From NCBI RefSeq assembly GCF_019844075.1, contig NZ_CP081964.1, forward strand, positions 3,472,001 through 3,536,000: a stretch of 64,000 nucleotides of DNA, written 5' to 3'. Of this stretch, positions 36,062-45,151 are shown piece by piece. How positions within the stretch are numbered: the first letter of the stretch is position 1; each line of letters starts with the position of its first letter. Origin of the DNA: Curtobacterium sp. TC1. GTDB taxonomy: Bacteria; Actinomycetota; Actinomycetes; Actinomycetales; Microbacteriaceae. The translations under genes were made by a program, and so were the position numbers. Under the pieces are notes generated by a model, which had not been told where the DNA came from, did not search any database, and saw only the letters and a program-made list of their open reading frames with translations.

Positions 36062-37105
36062 TCAGATGCCGAAGCGGACGATGTGGTAGTCGCTGGACCA
36101 GATCGGACGGATCGACACGGAGCCACCGGGCTTCGGGGCGTCCATGATCATGCCGTTGCCCATGTAGAAGCCGTCGTGCGCCTCGTTGTTGAAGATGACG
36201 ACGTCACCGGGCTGCGCCTCGGACTCGGGGATCGTGGTGCCGGCCTGGTCCTGCAGCGGCACGGAGTGTGCGAGGTTGATGCCGTACTGCGCGTACACGA
36301 ACATGACGTAGCCCGAGCAGTCGAAGCCCGACGGGTCGGCGCCGCCGAAGACGTACGGGGTGCCGATGTACTGCTTGGCGGTCGCGACGACGGCCGGCAG
36401 CGAGAACGGCGTGTCCGCGGCGGTCGAGCTGGCCACGTAGTCGGCGGCGGACGGGCCGGTGTACGAGGCGTACTGCTCGGCGGTCTGCGCACGCGCGGCC
36501 TGGGTCGCGGACGCCTGCTCCTCGGCGTCGGCCGCGGCCTGCTCCGAGGCCGCGGCCTGGTCGGCCGCTGCCTGCTTCGCCGCTGCGCGGGCGTCGAGCG
36601 TCGCGGTCGAGGTCGCGCCGTAGCCGTCGCGGCTCGTGCCGGCCAGGGCCACCGCGTCGGACACCGAGAACTCCTGGCTCTCGGTCGCGCGGACCTGACG
36701 CTGGGCGTTCGCCGCGTCGGTGCCGGTGGCGGGCTGCGCGGCGAAGGCCGGTGCGACCGCCACGGTGCCGAACATGCCGGCGGCGACCGTCAGGACGATG
36801 GGGGCGAGGAACTTGCGCTTGCGCGACGCCGAACTGGCCTTCGCTGCGGTGGCACTGGCTGCAGCCTGCGCGGCACGACGGCCGCCGGGGAGCGGCGCGG
36901 ACCGCACGGGGACGACCTTGCGGGTCGGGCGCGCATCGGCCTGGCGGGCGGACCGCCGGGTGAGCGGGGCGTCGGTGGCGTTCTCGGTGTTCGTCGGGTT
37001 CGCGGGCGTCTGGTCGTCCGCGGCGGAACCGGTCTGCGTCAAGGGTGTGGTCTCCGGCGTCTCGTCATCACGCTGCCGTGGGTGTCCGGCGACGTGCAAC
37101 CCCAT
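36062..37105 (-). CDS. NlpC/P60 family cell-wall endopeptidase
   Basis: 347 residues. The N-terminus is cytoplasmic and Thr/Pro-rich. A membrane or signal segment (FLAPIVLTVAAGMFGTVAVA) ends near AFA-AQP. An Ala/Gln-rich coiled linker (about 170-215) precedes the NlpC/P60 domain, with GTPYVFGGADPSGFDCSGY (catalytic Cys), then VIFNNEAHDGFYMGNG (His). It likely cuts peptidoglycan stem peptides outside the membrane. The 177-bp upstream leader was examined for a riboswitch without a firm call. Confidence 0.87.
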   Translation of the reverse strand: MGLHVAGHPRQRDDETPETTPLTQTGSAADDQTPANPTNTENATDAPLTRRSARQADARPTRKVVPVRSAPLPGGRRAAQAAASATAAKASSASRKRKFLAPIVLTVAAGMFGTVAVAPAFAAQPATGTDAANAQRQVRATESQEFSVSDAVALAGTSRDGYGATSTATLDARAAAKQAAADQAAASEQAAADAEEQASATQAARAQTAEQYASYTGPSAADYVASSTAADTPFSLPAVVATAKQYIGTPYVFGGADPSGFDCSGYVMFVYAQYGINLAHSVPLQDQAGTTIPESEAQPGDVVIFNNEAHDGFYMGNGMIMDAPKPGGSVSIRPIWSSDYHIVRFGI

Positions 37106-37282
37106 CCGTTCGTCATCGTTTCCGATCGAGGCAGGAGACGGGTTCGAGACGTCCTGCCACGGGTCTCCGGCTCAGGCGCAGCGCGGGGACTCGACGAGTG
37201 TACGGGGCCGTCGTTACCTTGTCGAGATGAAACGGCGCGTTTGTAACGAAACGGTTAAGAAGCCCTGGTCAGAGCAGGGAGA

Positions 37283-37978
37283 TCAGTTCCGCTCGATGTA
37301 CACGTGCTGCGCCACCTCGACGGGGAGCTCGATGCCCGAGTCCTCGCCCTCGACACGCACGGCGACGTAGGCCCCGGCGCGCTGCACGCCCGCGAGCCGA
37401 CCGGGCATGACGCCGGCCGTGCGGAGCTGGTGCAGGAGCTCGGGTTCGAACTGCACGGGCTCGCCCAGACGTCGGATCACGCCGGTCGCGACGGCGTCGG
37501 TGCCCTCGGTCGCGGCGACGATGTTCTGCACGCCGTCGAGGAACCCGGCGGCGGCGGGGCCGCCGATCTCGGCCAGGCCGGGGATCGGGTTGCCATACGG
37601 CGACTCGGTCGGGTTGCCGAGCATCTCGAGCAGGCGGACCTCGACCTGCTCGCTCATGACGTGCTCCCACCGGCAGGCCTCGTCGTGGACGAAGGCCCAG
37701 TCGAGCCCGATGACGTCGGCGAGCAGTCGCTCCGCCAGACGGTGCTTGCGCATGACGTGGGTGGCGCGTGAGCGGCCCTCGTCGGTGAGTTCCAGATGGC
37801 GGTCGCCGGAGACGACGACCAGGCCGTCGCGCTCCATGCGGGCGATGGTCTGCGAGACCGTCGGGCCCGAGTGACCGAGCCGCTCCGAGATGCGGGCGCG
37901 CAGCGGAACGATCGCCTCCTCCTCGAGGTCGAGGATGGTGCGAAGGTACATCTCCGTGGTGTCGACGAGATCGGTCAC
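37283..37978 (-). CDS. DtxR/MntR family metal-dependent regulator
   Basis: 231 residues. Winged helix: ISERLGHSGPTVSQTIARMERDGLV. The dimerisation and metal-binding helices contain RKHRLAERLL, HDEACRWEHVMSEQVE and a Cys/His/Glu set. A C-terminal SH3-like FeoA domain follows. This is the IdeR/DtxR layout. GTG 37978 gives the family N-terminus (TDLVDTTEMYLRTILDLEEE). It diverges from serC. Confidence 0.88.
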   Translation of the reverse strand: MTDLVDTTEMYLRTILDLEEEAIVPLRARISERLGHSGPTVSQTIARMERDGLVVVSGDRHLELTDEGRSRATHVMRKHRLAERLLADVIGLDWAFVHDEACRWEHVMSEQVEVRLLEMLGNPTESPYGNPIPGLAEIGGPAAAGFLDGVQNIVAATEGTDAVATGVIRRLGEPVQFEPELLHQLRTAGVMPGRLAGVQRAGAYVAVRVEGEDSGIELPVEVAQHVYIERN

Positions 37979-38152
37979 GGTCCGCCTCTCATGTCTGGGC
38001 CCAGCGGCCACCACCCTACTTGTTCGGACCGACGAACTCCGACCGACACTTGCACGGGGCAAGAAGAGCGCCGCGGCCGCACCCCGTCGGGCAACCCCGT
38101 CCGGCCGGTACAGGCGCACCAGCACTGGGATCGCGCTCGGTAGGATCGCCGC

Positions 38153-39268
38153 ATGGCAGACATCGTCATCCCCGCCGAACTCCTCCCCACCGACGGCCGC
38201 TTCGGCTGCGGACCGTCCAAGATCCGCGGCGCGCAGCTCGAGTCCCTCGTGACGCGCGGGGCCACGATCCTCGGCACGTCCCACCGTCAGAAGCCCGTGA
38301 AGGACCTGGTCGGCAGCGTCCGCTCCGGGCTCGCCGACCTGTTCCAGGTCCCCGAGGGCTACGAGGTCGTCCTCGGCAACGGCGGTTCGACCGCCTTCTG
38401 GGACGCCGCCGCGTTCGGCCTCATCGAACGCCGTGCGGAGAACCTGTCCTTCGGCGAGTTCGGGTCGAAGTTCGCCAAGGCGGCCGGCGCACCGTGGCTC
38501 GAGGCGCCGCACGTCGTCGAGGCCCCCGGCGGATCACTCGCCGCGCTCGAGCCGATCGACGGCGTCGACGTCTACGCCTACCCCCACAACGAGACCTCGA
38601 CCGGCGTGATGGCCCCGGTCGTCCGCGCCGCCGGTGACGCCGGAGCGCTCACGGTCGTCGACGCCACGAGCGCCGCCGGTGGTGCCGCGTTCGACGTGGA
38701 CGCCACCGACGTCTACTACTTCGCACCGCAGAAGAACTTCGCCTCCGACGGCGGCCTGTGGCTCGCGCTGTTCTCCCCCGCAGCGATCGAGCGCGTCGAG
38801 CGCATCGCGGCGAGCGGTCGGTACATCCCGGAGTTCCTGTCGCTCAAGAACGCCGTCGACAACTCGCGCCTGAACCAGACGCTCAACACCCCGGCGATCT
38901 CGACGCTGCTGCTGCTCGACGACCAGGTCCGGTGGATCAACGAGTCCGGCGGCCTGGCGTGGGCGGACACCCGCACGAAGACCTCGTCGTCGACGCTGTA
39001 CGACTGGGCCGAGTCGGTCGACTACGCGACCCCGTTCGTCACCGATCCCGCAGCCCGCTCGCAGGTCGTCGCCACGATCGACCTCGACGACTCGATCGAC
39101 GCCAAGGCCGTCGCCGCGACCCTGCGCGCGAACGGCATCGTCGACACCGAGCCGTACCGGAAGCTCGGCCGCAACCAGCTGCGCGTCGCGACGTTCACCG
39201 CGATCGACCCGGACGACGTCGCGAAGCTCGTGCAGGCGATCGACTTCACGGTCGACGCCCTGCGCTGA
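38153..39268 (+). CDS. serC: phosphoserine aminotransferase
   Basis: 371 residues, actinobacterial type. FGCGPSKIR at the N-terminus, GNGGSTAFWDAA, HNETSTGV, VVDATSAAGG and the PLP-lysine segment FAPQKNFASDGG are diagnostic. It converts 3-phosphohydroxypyruvate to phosphoserine using glutamate. Monocistronic, ending in an 18-bp perfect hairpin. Confidence 0.94.
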   Translation: MADIVIPAELLPTDGRFGCGPSKIRGAQLESLVTRGATILGTSHRQKPVKDLVGSVRSGLADLFQVPEGYEVVLGNGGSTAFWDAAAFGLIERRAENLSFGEFGSKFAKAAGAPWLEAPHVVEAPGGSLAALEPIDGVDVYAYPHNETSTGVMAPVVRAAGDAGALTVVDATSAAGGAAFDVDATDVYYFAPQKNFASDGGLWLALFSPAAIERVERIAASGRYIPEFLSLKNAVDNSRLNQTLNTPAISTLLLLDDQVRWINESGGLAWADTRTKTSSSTLYDWAESVDYATPFVTDPAARSQVVATIDLDDSIDAKAVAATLRANGIVDTEPYRKLGRNQLRVATFTAIDPDDVAKLVQAIDFTVDALR

Positions 39269-39305
39269 CCCCACGCCCCGCCGTCCGGTCGACGGACACC
39301 TGGGA

Positions 39306-39345
39306 AACGACGAAGCACCACGGGAGACCGTGGTGCTTCGTCGTT
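39306..39345. terminator. serC/DUF3027 bidirectional terminator
   Basis: 18-bp exact arms 39306-39323 and 39328-39345 (AACGACGAAGCACCACGG) with a GAGA loop lie between convergent genes. Confidence 0.88.
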
Positions 39346-39358
39346 CTGGTAGCGCGGG

Positions 39359-40066
39359 TCAGGAGCGGTGGAAGTCCGGGTCGATCTCGCCCGCGTCGAG
39401 CTGGTCGACCACGAGGTCGGCGTCCGGGTCGACCGGCCGCACGCGCTGGGCGCGGCGACGGCGGGGCGGCTGCGGAGCCTCGTCGACCGTTTCGTCGTCA
39501 CCGTCGGAGGCGTCATCGTCGACCTCGGCGAGCGCGTCGACGTCCACACCCTCGATGTCGTCGTCGTCCGACTCGTCCAGGTCGTCCTCGTCGGCGTCGA
39601 AGTCGTCGTCGTCATCCGACTCGTCGTCGGCTTCGTCATCGTCCGCGTCGTCGTAGTCGGCGTCCTCGTCCGAGTCGTCGTCCGACTCGTCGTCGAAGTC
39701 GTCGTCCTCGTCGTCGTCATCCGAATCGTCGTCGGACTCCTCGTCCGACTCGTGGTCCTGCGCCGCCCGGTACTCGGCCAGTCGCTCGGACCACGGCACC
39801 CACTCCGGCGCCACGAGCGAGCCGTCGCCGGGCATCAGCTCGACCTCGAGCACGGTGGGGTCCTCGTCGCCGACCTTCGCGACGCTGACGGTCCAGCGCC
39901 AGCCGGGGTACCCCGGCATGCGGTTCGCGAAGAGGACGGAGACGACGCCGTCGCCCTCGTCCACGGTGCCGACGGGCGCGCCGATGCTCGACTCCGGGGT
40001 CACCTCGAGCAGCGCGGTCCGCGCCAGGTCGGTGTAGTCAACAGGTACTGCGTCGCTGTCTGTCAT
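39359..40066 (-). CDS. DUF3027 protein with long acidic tract
   Basis: 235 residues. The N-terminal domain (about 1-105) reads ARTALLEVTPESSIGAPVG ... NRMPGYPGWRWTVSVAK ... LMPGDGSLVAPEWVPWSERLAEY, the DUF3027 core. From about 107 to 190 it is almost all Asp, Glu and Ser; a basic patch (PPRRRRAQRVRP) precedes the end. Function unknown. It sits 4 bp after the cold-shock gene on the same strand. Confidence 0.87.
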   Translation of the reverse strand: MTDSDAVPVDYTDLARTALLEVTPESSIGAPVGTVDEGDGVVSVLFANRMPGYPGWRWTVSVAKVGDEDPTVLEVELMPGDGSLVAPEWVPWSERLAEYRAAQDHESDEESDDDSDDDDEDDDFDDESDDDSDEDADYDDADDDEADDESDDDDDFDADEDDLDESDDDDIEGVDVDALAEVDDDASDGDDETVDEAPQPPRRRRAQRVRPVDPDADLVVDQLDAGEIDPDFHRS

Positions 40067-40070
40067 GGCG

Positions 40071-40448
40071 TCACGCCTCCAACTGGTCTGCGACGTGCCG
40101 CAGGATGGCGGCGAGTCGATCGCCGTTCTTCGGGTAGCGGCCGTGGCGGAGGTCTCCGCTGATCCGGTCGAGTTCCTTCACCAGGTCCTCGACGATCACG
40201 GCCATGTCGTCTGCGGAGCGACGGGTCATCCGCGACAACGACGGCTGCGGGTCGAGGAGCCGCACGGACAGTGCCTGCGACCCCTTCTTCCCCTGCACGA
40301 CGCCGTACTCGAGCCGGGATCCCGCCTTCACGGTCACGACGCCGTCGGGCAGCGAGGAAGCGTGCAGGAACACCTGGTCGCCGTCGTCTCCGGTGATGAA
40401 GCCGAAGCCCTTGTCGTCGTCGTAGAACTTGACCTTGCCGGTGGGCAT
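40071..40448 (-). CDS. cold-shock domain protein with C-terminal extension
   Basis: 125 residues. The cold-shock domain (1-67) has GKVKFYDDDKGFGFITGD and DQVFLHASSLP, the RNP1/RNP2 nucleic-acid-binding motifs. About 58 residues of helical extension follow (ADDMAVIVEDLVKELDRISGD). It probably binds single-stranded RNA or DNA. First gene of the pair with DUF3027, an arrangement common in Microbacteriaceae. Confidence 0.9.
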   Translation of the reverse strand: MPTGKVKFYDDDKGFGFITGDDGDQVFLHASSLPDGVVTVKAGSRLEYGVVQGKKGSQALSVRLLDPQPSLSRMTRRSADDMAVIVEDLVKELDRISGDLRHGRYPKNGDRLAAILRHVADQLEA

Positions 40449-40503
40449 GCGTGGACTCCTCGAGGTCGTGGTACGGCCGTGGTGCGTCGGATATCCTGGG
40501 TCG

Positions 40504-40803
40504 ATGGCCAATCCGACCCGATCAACCGGGAACCCGCAGGATTCCGCAGAACCCCCGGTGACGTTCAATCGTACCGAACGCGCTCTGGCGTTCATGGTCG
40601 GTGGCATCTTCATCGCTGCGTTCCTCTGCATGGCGGCGATGATCGTCATGTGGCTGACGGTCCCGAGCGCGCAGGGCTCCATGCCGTGGCCGGTGATCAT
40701 GGCGATCCCGCTCGTCGGGTTCCCGATCGGCATGGTGCTGGTCTTCACGCTCCTCGGCATCACCTGGACGCGTCGCGCACGAGCCAACCGGACGGCTCGC
40801 TGA
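40504..40803 (+). CDS. small two-helix membrane protein
   Basis: 99 residues: a polar N-terminus, then two membrane helices (MVGGIFIAAFLCMAAMIVMW and PVIMAIPLVGFPIGMVLVFTLL) and a basic end. No family function. It diverges from the cold-shock gene and lies 28 bp before the helicase-associated gene, so it may share its transcript. ATG 40504 is chosen over an in-frame upstream GTG. Confidence 0.75.
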   Translation: MANPTRSTGNPQDSAEPPVTFNRTERALAFMVGGIFIAAFLCMAAMIVMWLTVPSAQGSMPWPVIMAIPLVGFPIGMVLVFTLLGITWTRRARANRTAR

Positions 40804-40831
40804 CGTCCGCCCCGGACGCTGGCACCGGACG

Positions 40832-42595
40832 ATGACGACCACCGCCGACCTGGCCGCCCGACTCCGGGCGTTGCCGGACGACTCCCTCGAACGACTCGTC
40901 GCTGCGCGGAGCCTGCCCCCGGCCGCCCTCGGCGAGACCGGTCCGCAACGGATCACCGACTTCTTCGACCTGGCCGAGGCGCTCCGCACCGACGACGCCG
41001 TCGACGCCGCGGTCGAGCACCTGCCCCGCGCCACCATCCTGGCGCTCCGTGACAGCGGGGACGCCGACAGCCTGGGTCCGGCGATCACGCTCGGCCTGGC
41101 CGACGAGGACGGCGCCGTCGACGACGCGGTCGCCGCACGCGTGGCCGCCCACCCCGACCTCGTGGCACTGGAACGGTCAGGAGGCCCGGATCGCCCCGAC
41201 CGCGCTCCGCACGCCGACGACGTGGCCGGCCGGGACCGCGCACGCACCTCCGGCGCGGAGCAGGCGTTCTCGAGCATGACCGTGCTCGCCGAACTGCTGC
41301 GTGCGGTGGACGCCGGCTCGGTCCGCGAACTCGTCAAGGGCGGCATCGGCACGCCACTCGCCAAGGCCCTGGCCGAGCGCACCGGCACCGAGGCGGACGT
41401 CGTGCCCGGGAGGCTGGAACTGCTCGACCGCGTGGGCTTCGCGGACCCGGGCTCCGGCCGCTGGACGGTCACCGACGCCGGGCAGGCCTGGCTGGTCACC
41501 GACTGGCCGGACCGCTGGGCGACGCTCGTGTCGGCCTGGGCGGACACCCTCGGTACCGCGGTGCACGAGGTCCTCGCGCTCGCAGACGACGACCTGCGCG
41601 ACCTCGTGGCGCTCGGACGCTGGGCGTACCCCGCGGGCTCCCGTTGGCTCGACGCCCTCCTGCTCGACGCCGCCGGTACCGCCGGGTCGCTCGGACTCGC
41701 GGTCGACGGCATCGTCACGAGCACCGGACGGGCGCTCCTGGACGGTGACGCCGGACCCGCGTCGGAGGACCTGCCCGGCACCGTCGACCAGGTGTACCTG
41801 CAGCACGACCTGACCGTGATCGCCCCCGGCCCCCTCGCACCGGTCGACGACGCCGCCCTGCGCACGGTCGCCGTGCTCGAAGCCCCCGGGTTGGCCGCCC
41901 GGTACCGGATCTCCGAGGACACCCTGCGCGCGGCGTTCCGTGCCGGGCACTCCCGCGACGACGTCCTGGCACTGCTCACCCGACTGTCGTCGACGGGTGT
42001 CCCGCAGCCGCTCGCCTACCTGGTCGACCAGGTCGCCGGACGCGACGGCAGCATCGTCGTCGACCGCGGCGAGGGTGGGGTCGGCGCCGTGGTGCGCGGC
42101 ACCGCGGACCAGCTCGACCTCATCGGTGTCGACGCCGAACTCCGGCAGATGGCGTGGGAGCGCAGCGACCTGACGACGTTGACCACCCGCTACCCGGCGC
42201 ACGTCGTGCACACCGCGCTCGAGGACCAGCGCTACCCGGCCGTGCTCGCGACCGGCGCCCGCCCCGAGACGCACCACGGGCCTCCCGGTCGGCGCAGCCC
42301 CACCGGACGCTCGCCGGAACAGGCGGCGCACGCACTCGTGGAACGACTCCGCCTGACCACCCAGCGTGGTGACGCCGAGCCGGAGCAAGAGTGGCTGGGA
42401 CGGCAGATCGACCTGGCCGTGCGCGGGCGGACGCCGATCCGGCTCACGGTCCGCATGCCGGACGGGTCCGAGCGGCCGTTCTCGATCATCCCGACCTCCG
42501 TCGCGGCCGGCCGCGTCCGCGGCCGTGACACCAGCGTCGACGTCGAACGCACGTTGCCGTTGTCGCTCGTCGTGGCGGTCGAGAGCGACGCCTGA
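40832..42595 (+). CDS. helicase-associated domain protein (XPB/Ssl2-like C-terminal module)
   Basis: 587 residues. No Walker motifs. The N-terminal winged-helix-like repeats include LAEALRTDDAVDAAVEHLP; the middle VDQVYLQHDLTVIAPGPLAP is the hallmark of the Helicase_C_3 family. The C-terminal part ends in a small beta domain. It is nearly always encoded beside the actinobacterial XPB helicase, as here (48 bp). Likely a partner or regulator of that helicase. Confidence 0.85.
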   Translation: MTTTADLAARLRALPDDSLERLVAARSLPPAALGETGPQRITDFFDLAEALRTDDAVDAAVEHLPRATILALRDSGDADSLGPAITLGLADEDGAVDDAVAARVAAHPDLVALERSGGPDRPDRAPHADDVAGRDRARTSGAEQAFSSMTVLAELLRAVDAGSVRELVKGGIGTPLAKALAERTGTEADVVPGRLELLDRVGFADPGSGRWTVTDAGQAWLVTDWPDRWATLVSAWADTLGTAVHEVLALADDDLRDLVALGRWAYPAGSRWLDALLLDAAGTAGSLGLAVDGIVTSTGRALLDGDAGPASEDLPGTVDQVYLQHDLTVIAPGPLAPVDDAALRTVAVLEAPGLAARYRISEDTLRAAFRAGHSRDDVLALLTRLSSTGVPQPLAYLVDQVAGRDGSIVVDRGEGGVGAVVRGTADQLDLIGVDAELRQMAWERSDLTTLTTRYPAHVVHTALEDQRYPAVLATGARPETHHGPPGRRSPTGRSPEQAAHALVERLRLTTQRGDAEPEQEWLGRQIDLAVRGRTPIRLTVRMPDGSERPFSIIPTSVAAGRVRGRDTSVDVERTLPLSLVVAVESDA

Positions 42596-42643
42596 GGGGC
42601 GCGGTCACCCGAACGCAGGTGACGACGGCTAGGCTGGCAGGTC

Positions 42644-44341
42644 ATGAACGGACCGCTGATCGTGCAGAGCGACCGCACCGTGCTCCTCGAGGTGGCTCAC
42701 CCCGATGCCGAGGACGCACGCCACGAGCTCGCGGCCTTCGCCGAACTCGAACGTGCCCCCGAGCACGTGCACACCTACCGCATCACCCGCCTCGGCCTGT
42801 GGAACGCACGGGCCGCCGGACACGACGCCGAGGCGATGATCGCCACGCTCGAGCGGTTCGCCAAGTTCCCCGTCCCGCAGAGCGTCACGGTCGACATCCG
42901 TGACACGGTGTCGCGCTACGGGCGACTCGTCATCCGGCGGGAGGAGCGCGAGGACGCCCCGGTCATCGCGAACTCCCCCACCGAGGAACTCGAGCGCCTT
43001 CCCGTGCTGCTCCTCACCGCCGAGGACCCGTCCGTCCTGGCCGAGGTCATCCGGTCGAAACGGATCAAGCCGTTGCTCGGCGACATGCGGAGTCCCTCCG
43101 AGGTCGAGCTGCAGCCGTGGGCTCGCGGGCAGATCAAGCAGGAGCTCGTGAAGCTCGGCTGGCCGGCCGAGGACCTGGCGGGCTACACCCCCGGGCAGCC
43201 GCACCCGATCGACCTCGACACCGCCGAGTGGCACATGCGCCCGTACCAGGAGCAGGCCGTCGACACGTTCTTCGCGCAGGGCTCCGGTGTCGTCGTGCTG
43301 CCCTGTGGCGCCGGCAAGACCCTGGTCGGCGCCGGTGCGATGGCGACCGTCAAGGCGACCACGCTCATCCTCGTGACGAACACCGTGTCCGCACGGCAGT
43401 GGCGCAGCGAGCTCCTGAAGCGGACGACCCTGCAGCCGGAGGACATCGGCGAGTACTCGGGCAGCGTCAAGGAGATCCGGCCGGTCACGATCGCGACGTA
43501 CCAGATCCTCACCGCCCGCCGGAAGGGCGAGTACACGCACCTGTCGCTGCTCGACGCCCTCGACTGGGGCCTCATCGTGTACGACGAGGTCCACCTGCTG
43601 CCGGCACCGGTCTTCAAGCTGACCGCGGACCTGCAGGCACGCCGTCGACTCGGCCTCACGGCGACCCTCGTGCGCGAGGACGGCCGCGAGGGCGACGTCT
43701 TCTCGCTCATCGGCCCGAAGCGCTACGACGCTCCGTGGAAAGAGATCGAGGCGCAGGGCTACATCTCCCCTGCCGAGTGCTACGAGGTGCGCATCGACCT
43801 GCCGCACCAGGAGCGCCTGGAGTACGCGGCCTCGAGCGACGACGAGCGCTACCGGCTCGCCGCCACCTCGCCCGCGAAGACCCCGGTCGTGCGGGAGCTC
43901 ATCGAGAAGCACCGCGGAGAGCAGATCCTGGTGATCGGGCAGTACATCGACCAGCTCGACGAACTGGCCGCGTCGCTCGACGCGGCCGAGATCACCGGTG
44001 CGACCCCGGTCGACGAACGCGAGCGGCTGTACGACGCGTTCCGAGCCGGCGAGGTGGACGTGCTCGTCGTGTCGAAGGTCGCGAACTTCTCGATCGACCT
44101 GCCCGACGCCACCGTCGCGATCCAGGTCTCCGGTTCCTTCGGGTCACGGCAGGAGGAGGCGCAGCGCCTCGGACGACTGCTCCGTCCGAACAAGGACGGC
44201 CTGCCCGCGTCGTTCTACACGCTGGTCGCGCGGGACACCGTCGACCAGGACTTCGCGCAGAACCGGCAGCGGTTCCTCGCCGAGCAGGGGTACTCCTACA
44301 CGATCCTGGATGCCGACCAGGTCCAGGCGCCCGTGGGCTGA
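42644..44341 (+). CDS. XPB-type DNA repair helicase
   Basis: 565 residues, superfamily 2. The N-terminal domain is about 1-190. Walker A is LPCGAGKT (about 219-226); TNTVSARQW, the DEVH box (VYDEVHLLPA), LGLTATLVREDG (motif III) and the C-terminal SGSFGSRQEEAQRLGRLLRP (motif VI) follow. Bacterial XPB unwinds 3'-5' and is linked to repair. Cotranscribed with the helicase-associated gene. Confidence 0.92.
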   Translation: MNGPLIVQSDRTVLLEVAHPDAEDARHELAAFAELERAPEHVHTYRITRLGLWNARAAGHDAEAMIATLERFAKFPVPQSVTVDIRDTVSRYGRLVIRREEREDAPVIANSPTEELERLPVLLLTAEDPSVLAEVIRSKRIKPLLGDMRSPSEVELQPWARGQIKQELVKLGWPAEDLAGYTPGQPHPIDLDTAEWHMRPYQEQAVDTFFAQGSGVVVLPCGAGKTLVGAGAMATVKATTLILVTNTVSARQWRSELLKRTTLQPEDIGEYSGSVKEIRPVTIATYQILTARRKGEYTHLSLLDALDWGLIVYDEVHLLPAPVFKLTADLQARRRLGLTATLVREDGREGDVFSLIGPKRYDAPWKEIEAQGYISPAECYEVRIDLPHQERLEYAASSDDERYRLAATSPAKTPVVRELIEKHRGEQILVIGQYIDQLDELAASLDAAEITGATPVDERERLYDAFRAGEVDVLVVSKVANFSIDLPDATVAIQVSGSFGSRQEEAQRLGRLLRPNKDGLPASFYTLVARDTVDQDFAQNRQRFLAEQGYSYTILDADQVQAPVG

Positions 44342-44392
44342 CGTACGCACCGCTCTCAGGAAACAATTAGGGAACGGTCAGAAGATAGGACC

Positions 44393-45088
44393 ATGAGCGA
44401 TGGCCCCAAGATCCTGATCGTCGACGACGAACCGAACATCCGCGACCTCCTGACGACCTCGTTGCGCTTCGCCGGGTTCGCCGTCCGTGCCGTCGGCAAC
44501 GGCGCCCAGGCGATCTCGGCCGTGCTCGAGGAAGAACCCGACCTGATCATCCTCGACGTGATGCTCCCCGACATGAACGGCTTCGGCGTCACCAAGCGCC
44601 TCCGCTCGTCGGGCTACACCTCGCCGATCCTGTTCCTCACCGCGAAGGACGACACCGAGGACAAGATCACCGGCCTCACCGTCGGCGGCGACGACTACGT
44701 CACCAAGCCGTTCTCCCTCGACGAGATCGTCGCCCGCATCAAGGCCATCCTGCGGCGCACAATGAACGACGAGGAAGACGCGATCATCCGCGCCGGCGAG
44801 CTGACGATGGACCAGGACACGCACGAGGTCACCATCGGCGACGCGCAGATCGAGCTGTCGCCCACCGAGTTCAAGCTGCTCCGCTACCTCATGCTCAACC
44901 CCAACCGCGTGCTGTCGAAGGCGCAGATCCTCGACCACGTGTGGGAGTACGACTTCAACGGCGACGCCGGCATCGTCGAGTCCTACATCTCGTACCTGCG
45001 CCGCAAGCTCGACCAGTACTCGGCCGAGCCCATCATCCAGACCAAGCGCGGCTTCGGGTACATGCTGAAGGCGTCCAAGGCCTCGTAG
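44393..45088 (+). CDS. OmpR-family response regulator
   Basis: 231 residues. The receiver domain has ILIVDDEPNIR, the phospho-acceptor Asp55 in LDVMLPDMNGFG, TAKDD, and KPFSLDE. The OmpR winged helix (about 135-228) has LSPTEFKLLRYLMLNPNRVLSKAQILDHVWEYDFNGD. It is encoded 63 bp before its histidine kinase. GGAAAC-AATTA-GGGAAC (about 44360-44376) just upstream may be an autoregulatory box. Confidence 0.93.
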   Translation: MSDGPKILIVDDEPNIRDLLTTSLRFAGFAVRAVGNGAQAISAVLEEEPDLIILDVMLPDMNGFGVTKRLRSSGYTSPILFLTAKDDTEDKITGLTVGGDDYVTKPFSLDEIVARIKAILRRTMNDEEDAIIRAGELTMDQDTHEVTIGDAQIELSPTEFKLLRYLMLNPNRVLSKAQILDHVWEYDFNGDAGIVESYISYLRRKLDQYSAEPIIQTKRGFGYMLKASKAS

Positions 45089-45151
45089 CGTCCGTTCTTC
45101 ACGGCGGCCGTCCGGTTTCACCGGGCGGCCGCTGTCTATCGTTGGGGCAGC

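Noticed and set aside
37106..37282. Leader of the NlpC/P60 gene as a c-di-AMP (ydaO-type) riboswitch
   Set aside because: On the minus strand GAGCCGGAGACCC and CGAACCCGTC recall parts of the motif, and such switches often precede cell-wall hydrolases, but the intervening conserved blocks and pseudoknot partners are missing. A covariance search (RF00379) would settle it; a significant hit would restore the call.
39500..39740. Ser/Asp-rich and Val-rich reading frames opposite the DUF3027 gene
   Set aside because: These are antisense readings of the repetitive GAC/GAG codons in the acidic tract.
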